Shown here piece after piece: positions 9,070 through 18,101 of a stretch of 64,000 bases of DNA. The first letter of the stretch is position 1. Every line of letters begins with the position of its first letter. Under the pieces are notes generated by a model. The model was given only the letters and a program-made list of their open reading frames with translations, did not search any database and had not been told where the DNA came from. The stretch is from assembly GCF_900103665.1 (NCBI RefSeq), contig NZ_FNGY01000001.1, positions 744,001-808,000 of the forward strand, read 5' to 3'. The DNA comes from Pedobacter steynii. GTDB lineage: Bacteria > Bacteroidota > Bacteroidia > Sphingobacteriales > Sphingobacteriaceae. A program made the position numbers and the translations under genes.

Positions 9070-12000
9070 TTAGTTAATTTCAACCTGAAGATATTTTCCA
9101 TCCTGATTCGGATCTTTTATAAACCAGGCAGGGTTACCATTTTCGTCCTTTCCCAGTTTTGCTCCTGCAACCGGAGGTTGATTACCGTCGATGACAATGG
9201 TATTAAGAGGCTCACTTTTTTGGGCGACAGCAGGGAAAAAATCAGCTTCGATCATAACGTCCATGCTTTCCGTAAAGCATTTTATAACCTGTGCGATGTC
9301 CGCATCAGAAGTCGCTTCCGTGATAAAGCAGGGGAAGCCGTCTAATATATGGATACCCTTTTCTCTCATTAAGGTAAACATTAATTCGCTATATGGAATC
9401 TCTTCATTAAATTTTACTTTCCAGAGTGAGCCATAATTTGCGACAAAAAACGGAAGTTTTCTTTGTTCAATTTCTCGGTTCAGACTGGCTGCAATATAGT
9501 TTCCTTTTTCATTGAGTTGCTGCTGTAAGACCGGTCCCTTCTCTTTCATGTAAAGCAGGGATGCCTTTGCCGAAGCCAAAGCCAGGGGATGACGCACAAA
9601 TGTGCCGGCGAAATAAGTTACCCCAACTTCAGGATAAGATTGATCTCCATATTCCCATGTTCCGCCATCAAGGGCATCCATAAATTCTTTTTTTCCTGCA
9701 ATGACACCGATTGGAATTCCTGCGCCTACCACTTTTCCGTAAGAAGCCAGGTCAACACGAATGTCAAACAAAGCCTGTGCACCACCCGGATGCATCCTGA
9801 AGCCGGTGATCACCTCATCGAAAATCAATGCAGTGCCTGAGGCAGCGGTAATCTCTCTCACTTTTTTTATAAATTCTATGGGTACAAATTCCGGTCTCCG
9901 GCTTTGTATCGGCTCGATAAGTACCGCTGCAATTTCATCTGCGCGCTCTTTAATAATTGCCAATGCTTCCTCTGTTCCGTAATCTAGTACCAGAATGTTT
10001 TGTACAGCCTCGGGCATAATTCCTGCCGCTGCCGGGAAGGATTTTAATTTTTTTGTTCCACGAACCAGTACTTCATCGATAATGCCGTGATAAGAACCTG
10101 TAAATGCAACAATTAAAGAGCGTCCGGTAACCGTTCGTGCAATTCGGATACAGCCAAGAACCGCTTCGGAACCTGTACTGCATAGTGCGGACCTGTCAAA
10201 GCCGGTAAATTCACAAACCAGCTTGCTGACTTCTGCAGCCAGCTCATGTTGCGGGCCAACCTCATAACCGTTTTCTATCTGATCATGCATCGCTTTCTTA
10301 ATCACCTCCGGTTGATAACCCAAAAGGTTGGATCCGAAACCGTTTAAAACATCTATGTATTCATTTCCATCAAGATCCCACATTTTGCTGCCGCTTGATT
10401 TATTGATCACCACCGGGTAAATCAGTTCCTTTGTTTGTGGTCTAAAGCCTGAAACAACGCGGGGGTCGGCCATAAAAGTTCTGCTTTCTGCTGCATATGC
10501 TTTGCTTTTGGATGTTTTAGTGGTATAGCTGCGGGTCAGTTCCTGAAGGAAATTCAATTGTTTTGGATTCAGGTCTGAGGAATGACGCTCTATTTTAGGG
10601 GTTGCTCCAAATGGTTTTTGAATCTCTGCTTTTTCCTGAAGACTCAGTTCCTGATTTTCGGTTTGTTCCGGACGGATAACCGCCGGAGCTGCCTGGGCCA
10701 TAATAGCCGGAGTGGTATTTGTGAGCACCAATGGTTGATTTCCCTGCATCAGCATTACCTGCTTGGACAGAATTTCCAACTGTTGGGCAATCAATCCTAA
10801 TGCACTGTCATTGCCCGGGATGGAATGGTTTAAAGCGATATGGTTGGTCTGTAGCGAAGGGGCCGACTGGAAATTTGGCGTACTTGCTGCTGCCGGGGCA
10901 GGAGGAGTGGCAACAGGAAGGTCAGGAGCTGTATTTTGATCTATATAATTTACCAAAGCATCTATGCTTGGGTATTCTTCATTTAATTTTCTAAAGGTAA
11001 TGGGCAAATTGAACGCTCTCTTTAAGGAAATTGCCACCTGGGTAAGCAATAGGGAATCCAGTCCGATTTCCAGAAAATTTCTATCTGATGGAATGCCGTT
11101 CATCTCAATTCCAGAGGCGTCTTCTAATACTTGTTTGATCTGTGCGGCTAGGGTGTCTTTTCTCATAGTTAGCGTATTAATTAGTTCTTGCTCATTTACT
11201 GGCGGATTTTCTGTTTTTTCATTAACAACAGGTTGATTTATTGCCAGGGCATCAACCCAGTATTTTTTTCTGTCAAATTGGTAAGTAGGAAGGTTAATGA
11301 ATGTTCTTTCCTGTCCTTCGAAATAATTACTCCATTCCGGAGTTAAGCCATGGAGCCATAACTGGCCCAGTGCATTTAATATGGAGGAAGTTTCCTCCTC
11401 TTTATTGCTTAGACTGGATATGGCCTTAACTTGTTTCGCTTTAAAACCTGCAATCTGTTTAATCAGGGTTGCGGTAACTGTTCCCGGACCGACCTCCAGG
11501 AATAATGGCAATTCACCATCAAGAATGGTCTCAATTGCATTGCTAAATTGTACTGTTTTTCTGAGGTGTCCAGCCCAATAGTCTGGATCTGTAGCCTCCT
11601 CTGCCGTTAAGATATTTCCTGTAACTGTAGATACAATTGTAATTTCAGGAGCGTTAAGGGTTACCCCCGCAACTACCTTTTTGAAATCTGCTACAATAGG
11701 ATCCATCATAGAGGAATGAAAGGCATGGCTGGTAAACAATAACTTATTTGCAATTTCTCTGGAGTCGAGTAATCTGGCAAAGTCCATAATCTGATGATCA
11801 GCACCTGCAACCACACAGAGTTTCGGACTATTCACAGCTGCAATGGCCAGATCGCCGGTTAACATGGCGGAAATGGATGCGACCTCATGTCTGACTGAGA
11901 GCATACTTCCGGAAGGAAGTTCACTCACCATTGCACCTCTGATGGCGATTAGTTTCAATCCATCTTCCAGTGAAAATACGCCGGAAAGATGTGCTGCAAC

Positions 12001-15000
12001 ATATTCCCCGATGCTGTGTCCGCAGAATAGTGTTGGAAAGATCCCCCAATGCATCCAGAGCTTTGCCATGGCATATTCTGTCACAAATAAGGCCGGCTGA
12101 GTATACCTCGTGTCTTTTAATTTTTCAGATGCCGCTTCTGATGGCTCAGATGGAAATATGATCTCCCTGATGTCCAGGTTAATATATGGAACGAGTAAGG
12201 CTGCGCACTGGTCTACTGCCGCTTTATATACCGGCTCCTGCTGGTAAAGTGCGCTGCCCATATTCAAATATTGCGCACCCTGGCCCGGAAATGTAAATAC
12301 GACTTCTCCGGGAAGCTCCAGCAGTTGGTGTGCTTCTACTGCGTTTGGCTGTTGTTCGGCAAGCGACTGCTGCAGTTGCGTTATCTCAGCGGCGACCTGA
12401 AATCTTCTGAAACGGAAATCAGTTCTGGACTTTTGAAGAGTATAAGCAATATCGGAAATGTTCAGTGCTCCGCGCTCTTTCAGCGCTGCAGAAAGGGCTT
12501 CAGCATACTGATCCCTGCTATGCGCTGAATTGGCAGACCAGGTAATCAATTCAGCAGATCTGCCTGCTGAGGAATGGGAAGGTTTATTTTCATAGCCCTC
12601 AAGAATGACATGAACATTGGTTCCCCCAACGCCAAATGAGCTGACTCCGGCGATTCTTTTTTTGGTATCCCATTCCGACAAAGTATGGTTCACATAAAAA
12701 GGACTATTCGCGAAATCAATATTCCTGTTAGGAGTTACATAGCCTATGGAGGCTGGTATTTTTTTATAGTATAAAGACAGACAGGTTTTTATCAGCCCCG
12801 CGACACCGGCAGCCTGCGTTAAATGCCCAAAATTACTCTTTATAGAGCCGATTGCGCAGAACTGGTGTTGAGATTGGGCCCCAAATGCAGCCCTCAGTCC
12901 TTCAAATTCTATGGGGTCGCCTATTGGCGTGCCTGTTCCGTGTGTTTCAATATAACTGATTTCTGCAGCCTCAATTCCTGCATCTTCTATGGCTTGTGCA
13001 ATAGCGTCAGATTGACCTTCAGTACTTGGAGCGGTAAAACTACCCTTGCCGGATCCGTCATTATTTACACCTACGCCTTTGATCAGGCCATAAATCGTAT
13101 CGCCATCCTTTTCGGCGTTTTCCAGCCTTTTTAACAGGACAACGCCTGCGCCGTCACTAAATACGGTCCCGGTAGCTGCGTCGTCGAAAGGACGACAATG
13201 ACCATCGGCACTTAGCATACTCCCTTCCTGATAGAGGTGGCCGCTATTAATGGGGGAAGTGATGCTGGCGGCGCCGGCTAATGCCGCATCACATTGTCCT
13301 GAACGCAAGCTGCCTACTGCCTGTGCAATGGCCAATAAGGAGGTTGAACAAGCAGAATTAACGCTTACCGCAGGTCCTTTTAAGTCCAGATGATAAGCAG
13401 TTCTCGAGGCGATATAATCCTTTTCATTAACCGTTAGCACCTGCAATTTGCCTTGGTTTTCAATAAGATCCGGGTGGGAGAGTACATTGTATTCATAATA
13501 GGTATTGCTACCGCTTCCCGCGAAAACGCCTATTTTTTGGCTGGTTTTTGAGGCCGAATGACCGGTTTGCTCCAATACCTCCTGTGCAATTTCAAGAAAT
13601 ACCCTCTGCTGAGGATCCATGAGTTCTGCTAATTTGGGATTGATTCCAAAGAAAACCGGATCAAACTGATCGGCATCTTTTATAATTCCTCTTGCAGGAA
13701 CATAGGATGGGTCCTGTCTGATGTGTTTTGCAATGGTTGGATCCAGTTCATCCTGATTAAAGAAGGTCGTGGTTTCCCTGCCTTCTGTAAGCACGTTCCA
13801 TAACCCATTTATCGTATTTGCTCCCGGAAACCTGCCTGCCATTCCAATTATTGCAATGTCGGCAGATTGATCTTGTGCTTTTCTTTTTTTTGACTCCCTG
13901 ATCTGCATGGAGGTATTCTTGTCCAGAAATTTCGCCATTGAAGCCACAGTAGGGAACTGATATAATTTGGTGATCGGCAGGTGATATTCGAACCGGTATC
14001 TTAATTCTGACACGATCTTTTGAGCCAGTAAAGAGTTTCCACCCAGTTCAAAGAAATTATCATCTATTCCTATCTTGTCATATTGGAAGATATCCGATAA
14101 CAGTTGAGCAATCTCTTTTTCCGGTTTTGTGCCCGGTTTTTTATAAAGCACATTTAACTCCGGTCTCTTTGCGTCCGGTTTTGGCAATACTTTTTTATCT
14201 ATTTTCCCGCTAACGGTTTTTGGAAACTGCTCCAGCCAAATGAAATTTGAGGGGATCATGTAATCCGGCAGGGAGTTCATTACCTGATCGCGAAGAATTT
14301 TTGCGTCAAAGGCAGCCTTGTTTCCAACGATATAAGCGACCAAATTTTTTCTTCCCGGTTGATCCTCTCTTAATATAACGACTGCTTGTTCCACACTTTG
14401 GTGTTGCATCAGCGCCACCTCAATTTCTCCGAGTTCTACCCGGTTGCCCCGTATTTTGATCTGACCGTCTTTTCGGCCGTGAAATTCTATTTCTCCATTG
14501 TCCAGGTATTTCCCCAGATCGCCGGTCCTGTAAACTTTTACTTTCCCCAGTGCAGGGTGTTCCCAGTCCATAAATTTTTCGCTGGTTAATTCCTGCTGGT
14601 TTAAATATCCATTGGCCAGAGAAACACCTGAAATGCACAATTCACCTTCTTCTCCATTTTCCAGTAGTTGCAGGTCCTCATTCAGCATAAATATAGAGGA
14701 ACCGGCCATCGGACTACCAATTGTAGGAATTGCAGGCCATTTTTCAGGATCTCCGGATAATTTCAGTGTGGTGACGCAAACTGTCGCTTCAGTTGGCCCA
14801 TAAATATTCAAAAAAACACTATCGGCCAATGCAGCGAAAAAGGTTCTTATAGTGGGCGTGATTTTTAGCAATTCACCTCCTGTGGTGACTTCTTTTAATG
14901 CCAGGGGGTATTTGTTTTCTGCAATTGCAGATTCAGTGAGGTATTGTAAAGTAACATAGGGAAAAAAGGCCTTATTGATCTGATGTTGAATCAGGAAGCT

Positions 15001-15699
15001 CAATAACCGTCCTCCATCCAGCCGGTCATCATCTCCAATCAGATACAGCGTTCCTCCTGTGGTCAGGGGTACGAAGATTTCCTGAAAAGAGGCGTCAAAA
15101 CTTAAATGGCAAAACTGTAAGGATCTGGTTCCCTCGTTGCTGAGTGAGTTTTCTTTTTGCCAGTTTAGAAAGTTAGTTAAGCTTTTATGGCCCAGGCATA
15201 CACCTTTGGGTCTTCCTGTAGAACCGGAAGTATAAAGTACACAGCCATTCAGTCCCTGGTTAAAGGGGAGGTGATCTGTTTGTACCGCTGGTTGTTCAGG
15301 GGCAACGGAATGCAGTCCAAGATTGGAAAAGAATTCGGATTCATTATTTAGTGAAATACATGTTTTAACGCCCGAATCTGTTATAATTTGGTGAAGTCTG
15401 TTTTCCGGATAGCTGGGGTCCAGCGGGAGGTAAGCTTTGCCTGCTTTTAGAATGGCCAGCAATGAAACAATCATTTCGATGGAGCGGCTGGCGCTGATTC
15501 CAATGATACCCTGATCAGGCGCAATACTTAATAATACCCGTTTTAAATCTTCTGCTTTTGCATTTAACTCCTTATAGGTGATGGCTGTTGAGCCAAATAC
15601 AACAGCTTTAAGGTCAGGATATAGCGCAGCTGCCTGGTCAAAAAGTTGGTGCACCATCATATTTTTGTTTGGGCTTAAAATGAACTGATTTATCGACAT
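9070..15699 (-). CDS. Hybrid NRPS-PKS loading/extension protein: A-PCP-KS-AT-ACP-aminotransferase
   Basis: From ATG 15699 the protein has 2209 residues. Order: adenylation (~15-505, LYTSGSTGRPKG); PCP (ELGGNSLL, Ser556); ketosynthase (~613-1035, NSACSTS Cys784, THGTGT His920, SNFGHL His959); acyltransferase (~1130-1415, GHSIGE Ser1229, HAFH 1325-1328, the malonyl-type signature); ACP (IGLDSLL, Ser1549); a Pro/Ala-rich linker; a class III PLP aminotransferase (~1750-2160, SYGK Lys1989); and a short tail with GNPAW. No condensation domain precedes A, so it is a loading module. No KR, DH or ER is present, so the beta-ketone is left for the aminotransferase, as in McyE and the iturin synthases. 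Its A-domain code reads D-A-Q-F-T-G-I-V-C-K, which I cannot assign; Asp at the first position favours an amino acid. An upstream TTG at 15729 overlaps the likely -7 element and is less likely as start. Confidence 0.94.
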   Translation of the reverse strand: MSINQFILSPNKNMMVHQLFDQAAALYPDLKAVVFGSTAITYKELNAKAEDLKRVLLSIAPDQGIIGISASRSIEMIVSLLAILKAGKAYLPLDPSYPENRLHQIITDSGVKTCISLNNESEFFSNLGLHSVAPEQPAVQTDHLPFNQGLNGCVLYTSGSTGRPKGVCLGHKSLTNFLNWQKENSLSNEGTRSLQFCHLSFDASFQEIFVPLTTGGTLYLIGDDDRLDGGRLLSFLIQHQINKAFFPYVTLQYLTESAIAENKYPLALKEVTTGGELLKITPTIRTFFAALADSVFLNIYGPTEATVCVTTLKLSGDPEKWPAIPTIGSPMAGSSIFMLNEDLQLLENGEEGELCISGVSLANGYLNQQELTSEKFMDWEHPALGKVKVYRTGDLGKYLDNGEIEFHGRKDGQIKIRGNRVELGEIEVALMQHQSVEQAVVILREDQPGRKNLVAYIVGNKAAFDAKILRDQVMNSLPDYMIPSNFIWLEQFPKTVSGKIDKKVLPKPDAKRPELNVLYKKPGTKPEKEIAQLLSDIFQYDKIGIDDNFFELGGNSLLAQKIVSELRYRFEYHLPITKLYQFPTVASMAKFLDKNTSMQIRESKKRKAQDQSADIAIIGMAGRFPGANTINGLWNVLTEGRETTTFFNQDELDPTIAKHIRQDPSYVPARGIIKDADQFDPVFFGINPKLAELMDPQQRVFLEIAQEVLEQTGHSASKTSQKIGVFAGSGSNTYYEYNVLSHPDLIENQGKLQVLTVNEKDYIASRTAYHLDLKGPAVSVNSACSTSLLAIAQAVGSLRSGQCDAALAGAASITSPINSGHLYQEGSMLSADGHCRPFDDAATGTVFSDGAGVVLLKRLENAEKDGDTIYGLIKGVGVNNDGSGKGSFTAPSTEGQSDAIAQAIEDAGIEAAEISYIETHGTGTPIGDPIEFEGLRAAFGAQSQHQFCAIGSIKSNFGHLTQAAGVAGLIKTCLSLYYKKIPASIGYVTPNRNIDFANSPFYVNHTLSEWDTKKRIAGVSSFGVGGTNVHVILEGYENKPSHSSAGRSAELITWSANSAHSRDQYAEALSAALKERGALNISDIAYTLQKSRTDFRFRRFQVAAEITQLQQSLAEQQPNAVEAHQLLELPGEVVFTFPGQGAQYLNMGSALYQQEPVYKAAVDQCAALLVPYINLDIREIIFPSEPSEAASEKLKDTRYTQPALFVTEYAMAKLWMHWGIFPTLFCGHSIGEYVAAHLSGVFSLEDGLKLIAIRGAMVSELPSGSMLSVRHEVASISAMLTGDLAIAAVNSPKLCVVAGADHQIMDFARLLDSREIANKLLFTSHAFHSSMMDPIVADFKKVVAGVTLNAPEITIVSTVTGNILTAEEATDPDYWAGHLRKTVQFSNAIETILDGELPLFLEVGPGTVTATLIKQIAGFKAKQVKAISSLSNKEEETSSILNALGQLWLHGLTPEWSNYFEGQERTFINLPTYQFDRKKYWVDALAINQPVVNEKTENPPVNEQELINTLTMRKDTLAAQIKQVLEDASGIEMNGIPSDRNFLEIGLDSLLLTQVAISLKRAFNLPITFRKLNEEYPSIDALVNYIDQNTAPDLPVATPPAPAAASTPNFQSAPSLQTNHIALNHSIPGNDSALGLIAQQLEILSKQVMLMQGNQPLVLTNTTPAIMAQAAPAVIRPEQTENQELSLQEKAEIQKPFGATPKIERHSSDLNPKQLNFLQELTRSYTTKTSKSKAYAAESRTFMADPRVVSGFRPQTKELIYPVVINKSSGSKMWDLDGNEYIDVLNGFGSNLLGYQPEVIKKAMHDQIENGYEVGPQHELAAEVSKLVCEFTGFDRSALCSTGSEAVLGCIRIARTVTGRSLIVAFTGSYHGIIDEVLVRGTKKLKSFPAAAGIMPEAVQNILVLDYGTEEALAIIKERADEIAAVLIEPIQSRRPEFVPIEFIKKVREITAASGTALIFDEVITGFRMHPGGAQALFDIRVDLASYGKVVGAGIPIGVIAGKKEFMDALDGGTWEYGDQSYPEVGVTYFAGTFVRHPLALASAKASLLYMKEKGPVLQQQLNEKGNYIAASLNREIEQRKLPFFVANYGSLWKVKFNEEIPYSELMFTLMREKGIHILDGFPCFITEATSDADIAQVIKCFTESMDVMIEADFFPAVAQKSEPLNTIVIDGNQPPVAGAKLGKDENGNPAWFIKDPNQDGKYLQVEIN

Positions 15700-15726
15700 G
15701 GAAGAGAAATTGGACGTCTGGCATAT

Positions 15727-15764
15727 CAAAGTTAATAATTTATGTAAACGATGATCCTGATCAT
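15727..15764 (-). promoter_or_regulatory. Possible NRPS-PKS promoter with overlapping operator-like palindrome
   Basis: On the minus strand TAACTTTG (15734-15727) matches the Bacteroidota -7 consensus TAnnTTTG and would start transcription near 15721, giving a ~20-nt leader before ATG 15699. No clear TTTG -33 box is present. Instead ATGATC-CT-GATCAT (15751-15764), a 6-bp inverted repeat, sits where the -33 box should be and could be a regulator site. Confidence 0.4.
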
Positions 15765-16175
15765 TTTATATAGTTAAAAAAAATGTTAGTTATTTATAAT
15801 TTTCAACATCATCTGTTGAAAGCTTTAGTGTACTTATTTCAAATAGCTCTCCTTGTTTTTGTAGTTTCATTATAATCTAATTATAGATTTTTCTAAAATA
15901 CTAAAATATAAGGGATCATGAACAGAAAAAAACTGTCTAATAATGAAATGACTAGGGTGGTTTGTTTTGTAAAATACTTATTGTTAAGCTTTTGTGTTGA
16001 TTTTTGTGCGTTGACGAAGCTTTTCTTTCAAAATTACAGGCTGTAAAGGAGGGAAAACTGAGTGCTTTTTTTTCTGTAAAATAGTTGTTGTTACCGAATA
16101 CTGATGGTCTTTGGCTGAAGAGAAAAATGGACAGGCTGCCCGGTATTGAGGTAATATTTACACAGTAGGGGGTAT
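15765..16175. other. Gene-free A/T-rich region upstream of the NRPS-PKS operon
   Basis: No convincing coding sequence on either strand. It contains two more small dyads: TTTCAACA/TGTTGAAA (15801-15821) and AATCTA/TAGATT (15874-15889). Both could be regulatory or chance in A/T-rich DNA. Confidence 0.4.
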
Positions 16176-16201
16176 AAAAAAAGCCGCTTAAAAAGCAGCT
16201 T
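16176..16201 (-). terminator. Terminator of the small basic-protein gene
   Basis: On the minus strand AAGCTGCTT (16201-16193) pairs with AAGCGGCTT (16189-16181) with one mismatch and is followed by a run of T, 12 nt after the stop of the 61-residue gene. Confidence 0.75.
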
Positions 16202-16213
16202 CTCTTGTTGGAT

Positions 16214-16399
16214 CTATTTCTTTTCCGGTGGAGTGGATACGATCTCTCCGAATTCATTCACATAAGCCATCATGCTTTCCAGATCACCGCCTGTAGAATT
16301 CTGCTGGCGTTCCTGCTTGCGTTGTTCTTTATCTTCTTTTTTCTTCTGCCTGTTTTTTTCTAGTTGCTTCTTCATGAAGGTAGCCTGAGATTTAGCCAT
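16214..16399 (-). CDS. Small highly charged conserved Bacteroidota protein
   Basis: A 61-residue protein. The first ~35 residues are almost all Lys, Arg, Glu and Gln (KKQLEKNRQKKKEDKEQRK) and should form a charged helix. A short conserved tail follows (MMAYVNEFGEIVSTPP). From memory, similar small proteins occur across Bacteroidota, often beside cold-shock or RNA-helicase genes; no such neighbour is present here. It has its own terminator and stands alone. Function unknown; nucleic-acid association is only a guess from charge. Confidence 0.8.
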   Translation of the reverse strand: MAKSQATFMKKQLEKNRQKKKEDKEQRKQERQQNSTGGDLESMMAYVNEFGEIVSTPPEKK

Positions 16400-16744
16400 A
16401 AATTCAATGTATTAGTTAAAAAATAACTCTCTCCTCTGGTTTTACCTATTCTATAAGCCTGCTTTCGTTGATTCCATTATAGATCAATTTGGCTAGAATG
16501 TAATTTAATTCTCGGGAGGCAACGGATCAGCAACCTGGAGAAATTGAAACCTGATCAAATGGATTGATCAGTAAGTAAGTAGTAAGAGAATAGTTGTAAT
16601 GATATCCCGTTTCATGCAAATGTAAGCAATTTTAAGTTCATAATCAATTGCGGCGCAGTTTTAAATAACGAAAAGTAGGAGGGGGATCGGTTTAAATGTT
16701 TTCTGAGGTGCTAATGTGAATGAATCTAAATTGCAAAGAGCGCT
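16400..16744. other. Gene-free spacer between divergent genes
   Basis: Nothing coding is supported. The right end carries the CDGSH promoter; the left end must contain the promoter of the small basic-protein gene, but I could not place it. Confidence 0.4.
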
Positions 16745-16773
16745 TTTGTCTAAAGATTCAATCTCTATTTTTG
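16745..16773 (+). promoter_or_regulatory. Bacteroidota-type promoter of the CDGSH gene
   Basis: TTTG (16745-16748), a 17-nt spacer and TATTTTTG (16766-16773) match the TTTG/TAnnTTTG consensus of primary sigma factors in this phylum. The expected start near 16779 leaves only ~9 nt before ATG 16788. This excludes the longer upstream reading frame as the true start. Confidence 0.65.
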
Positions 16774-16787
16774 TCAAAAAAATAAAC

Positions 16788-17012
16788 ATGTCAAAAACTA
16801 AACTAACAATAAATAGCAACGGCTCTGTAAAGATTGATGGCGACTTTGAGATTGTTGATGCACAAGGTAATGAATATGGCTTGCAGGGAAGAACAGTGTT
16901 GTCCATCTGTCGCTGTGGTTTATCTGCAAATAAGCCTTTTTGTGATGGTGCACACCGTGGCCATTTTGAGCACGATGCGATTGCATTTGAGCTTCCTCCA
17001 AAAAAGGTATAG
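16788..17012 (+). CDS. CDGSH iron-sulfur domain protein
   Basis: A 74-residue protein with the complete CDGSH [2Fe-2S] ligand set C-R-C-(x8)-P-F-C-D-G-A-H, that is three Cys and one His in the pattern CxCxxSxxxPxCDGxH. Small bacterial CDGSH proteins are cytosolic and thought to carry or sense electrons or clusters. The N-terminal half (SVKIDGDFEIVD, GRTVLSICRCG) is the usual beta-rich lead-in. It is a single-gene unit with a well-placed promoter and a perfect-palindrome terminator. No redox partner is adjacent. Confidence 0.93.
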   Translation: MSKTKLTINSNGSVKIDGDFEIVDAQGNEYGLQGRTVLSICRCGLSANKPFCDGAHRGHFEHDAIAFELPPKKV

Positions 17013-17030
17013 CCCCTGCGTTGTTTGCAT

Positions 17031-17078
17031 AAAAAAGGAAAGCCCTGATGACAATTGTCATCAGGGCTTTCCTTTTTT
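17031..17078. terminator. Perfect 48-nt palindromic bidirectional terminator
   Basis: Positions 17031-17054 are the exact reverse complement of 17055-17078. The arm is AAAAAAGGAAAGCCCTGATG plus ACAA, so each direction ends in a six-T run. It separates the CDGSH gene (+) from the converging lipoprotein gene (-). Confidence 0.92.
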
Positions 17079-17086
17079 GTTTTATT

Positions 17087-17686
17087 CTATTTGCGAAGGG
17101 TAAGGGTATAATTGGTGAGTATCTTTCCCGTGATTGTTTTGTCTGTCTTAGTTCTCAGCTGAATGCTCAAGTCGTATTTCATGTTGCCGGCGTTTACGAA
17201 AGCCTTTAATGAATCCGGAGCAATGATCGAAGACAAGTTTAACCTGGCCAATATGGCGCCATCGGAAATGTTGGTCACTTTGGCAAGACTGTCTATTTTA
17301 CTTCCGCTTTTGAGAAACACCTTTACATTGGAGAAATTTCTAAAATTACTTGCCGTATCAATGTAACTATAATTACTGTCTCTCTTGCCATCAAGGGTTC
17401 TGCGTCTGGTAGAATCCTGGGTCATGATAAAGCTGGATAGTTTGATGCTGACAATGTCTTTCAATTCAAAACCCCCGGCTTTTTTTATTTCTTCTGTCAG
17501 GTTTAATAAGCCTGACAGGTCTTTGATACTGGTGTTTGGACTGCTAATATTGTCACTGGCAAGAAGTGTAAATTTAATGGTGTCCGTTTTAGTGATAACG
17601 TCACGTTGAATGCTCTCGCTAACTTTGTTGCATGCTGTAAAAGCAAGTAGGAGTGCTGCCGTTATGAATAGTAAGTTCGTTCTCAT
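17087..17686 (-). CDS. Predicted lipoprotein of unknown function
   Basis: A 199-residue protein with a type II signal peptide: basic MRT, a hydrophobic core, and the lipobox LLAFTAC with Cys at residue 19. The mature part is rich in Ser, Thr, Asn and Lys, has alternating hydrophobic residues suggestive of a beta structure, and no further Cys. I do not recognise a family. It is transcribed alone toward the shared palindromic terminator and is likely anchored in the outer or inner membrane facing the periplasm. Confidence 0.8.
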   Translation of the reverse strand: MRTNLLFITAALLLAFTACNKVSESIQRDVITKTDTIKFTLLASDNISSPNTSIKDLSGLLNLTEEIKKAGGFELKDIVSIKLSSFIMTQDSTRRRTLDGKRDSNYSYIDTASNFRNFSNVKVFLKSGSKIDSLAKVTNISDGAILARLNLSSIIAPDSLKAFVNAGNMKYDLSIQLRTKTDKTITGKILTNYTLTLRK

Positions 17687-18101
17687 GATTGTTGTAACTT
17701 ATTGCTGGCTGATGAAAAGGCCGATGTAAAAGTACATATTAACCAGCAGATTTATTTATACGTAATCTTGCGGTATTTATTGCAGGGAAGGAGGGGAGTT
17801 GTTTTCTCTTCCACTTGTTTTTCTGCCTGTAAATTCCTGGTTTTGATCCGCTTCTTTTTTTCTCTTTTTTTTATCCTGAAATCACAGAACCTTTATAATA
17901 TTTGGCCTAAAATGGTGCCCATATAATGTTTTGTATCTTTGTTTAATTTTTTGTTTATCAGTATGTTTATGGTGATTGTCTTAATTTATAACTGTAGTTG
18001 GTGCTAAATTTCAGACCTGTTTTTGCTGTTTATTTCAGAATAATATTTTGTACTGTTGTCACTTGATCTGTATTACAGTTAGTTATATATGTTTTTGTCA
18101 A
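17687..18101. other. Gene-free T-rich region
   Basis: No supported gene on either strand; long T tracts dominate. A TATCTTTG motif on the + strand (17934-17941) resembles a -7 box but no gene follows it, so it is probably chance or drives an unseen RNA. The promoter of the 17087-17686 lipoprotein gene should lie at the left end. Confidence 0.35.

Noticed and set aside
9191..15000. Many 60-100 codon frames on the + strand opposite the NRPS/PKS genes
   Set aside because: They lie wholly inside clear synthetase domains and have no family features; long high-quality genes cast such shadows.
15700..15729. TTG start 10 codons upstream of the PKS/NRPS ATG
   Set aside because: It overlaps the TAACTTTG -7 box and adds residues not expected before an A domain.
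17702..17926. A 74-codon + strand frame in the T-rich gap
   Set aside because: Phe-rich because of T tracts; no start signal, no homologue known to me.
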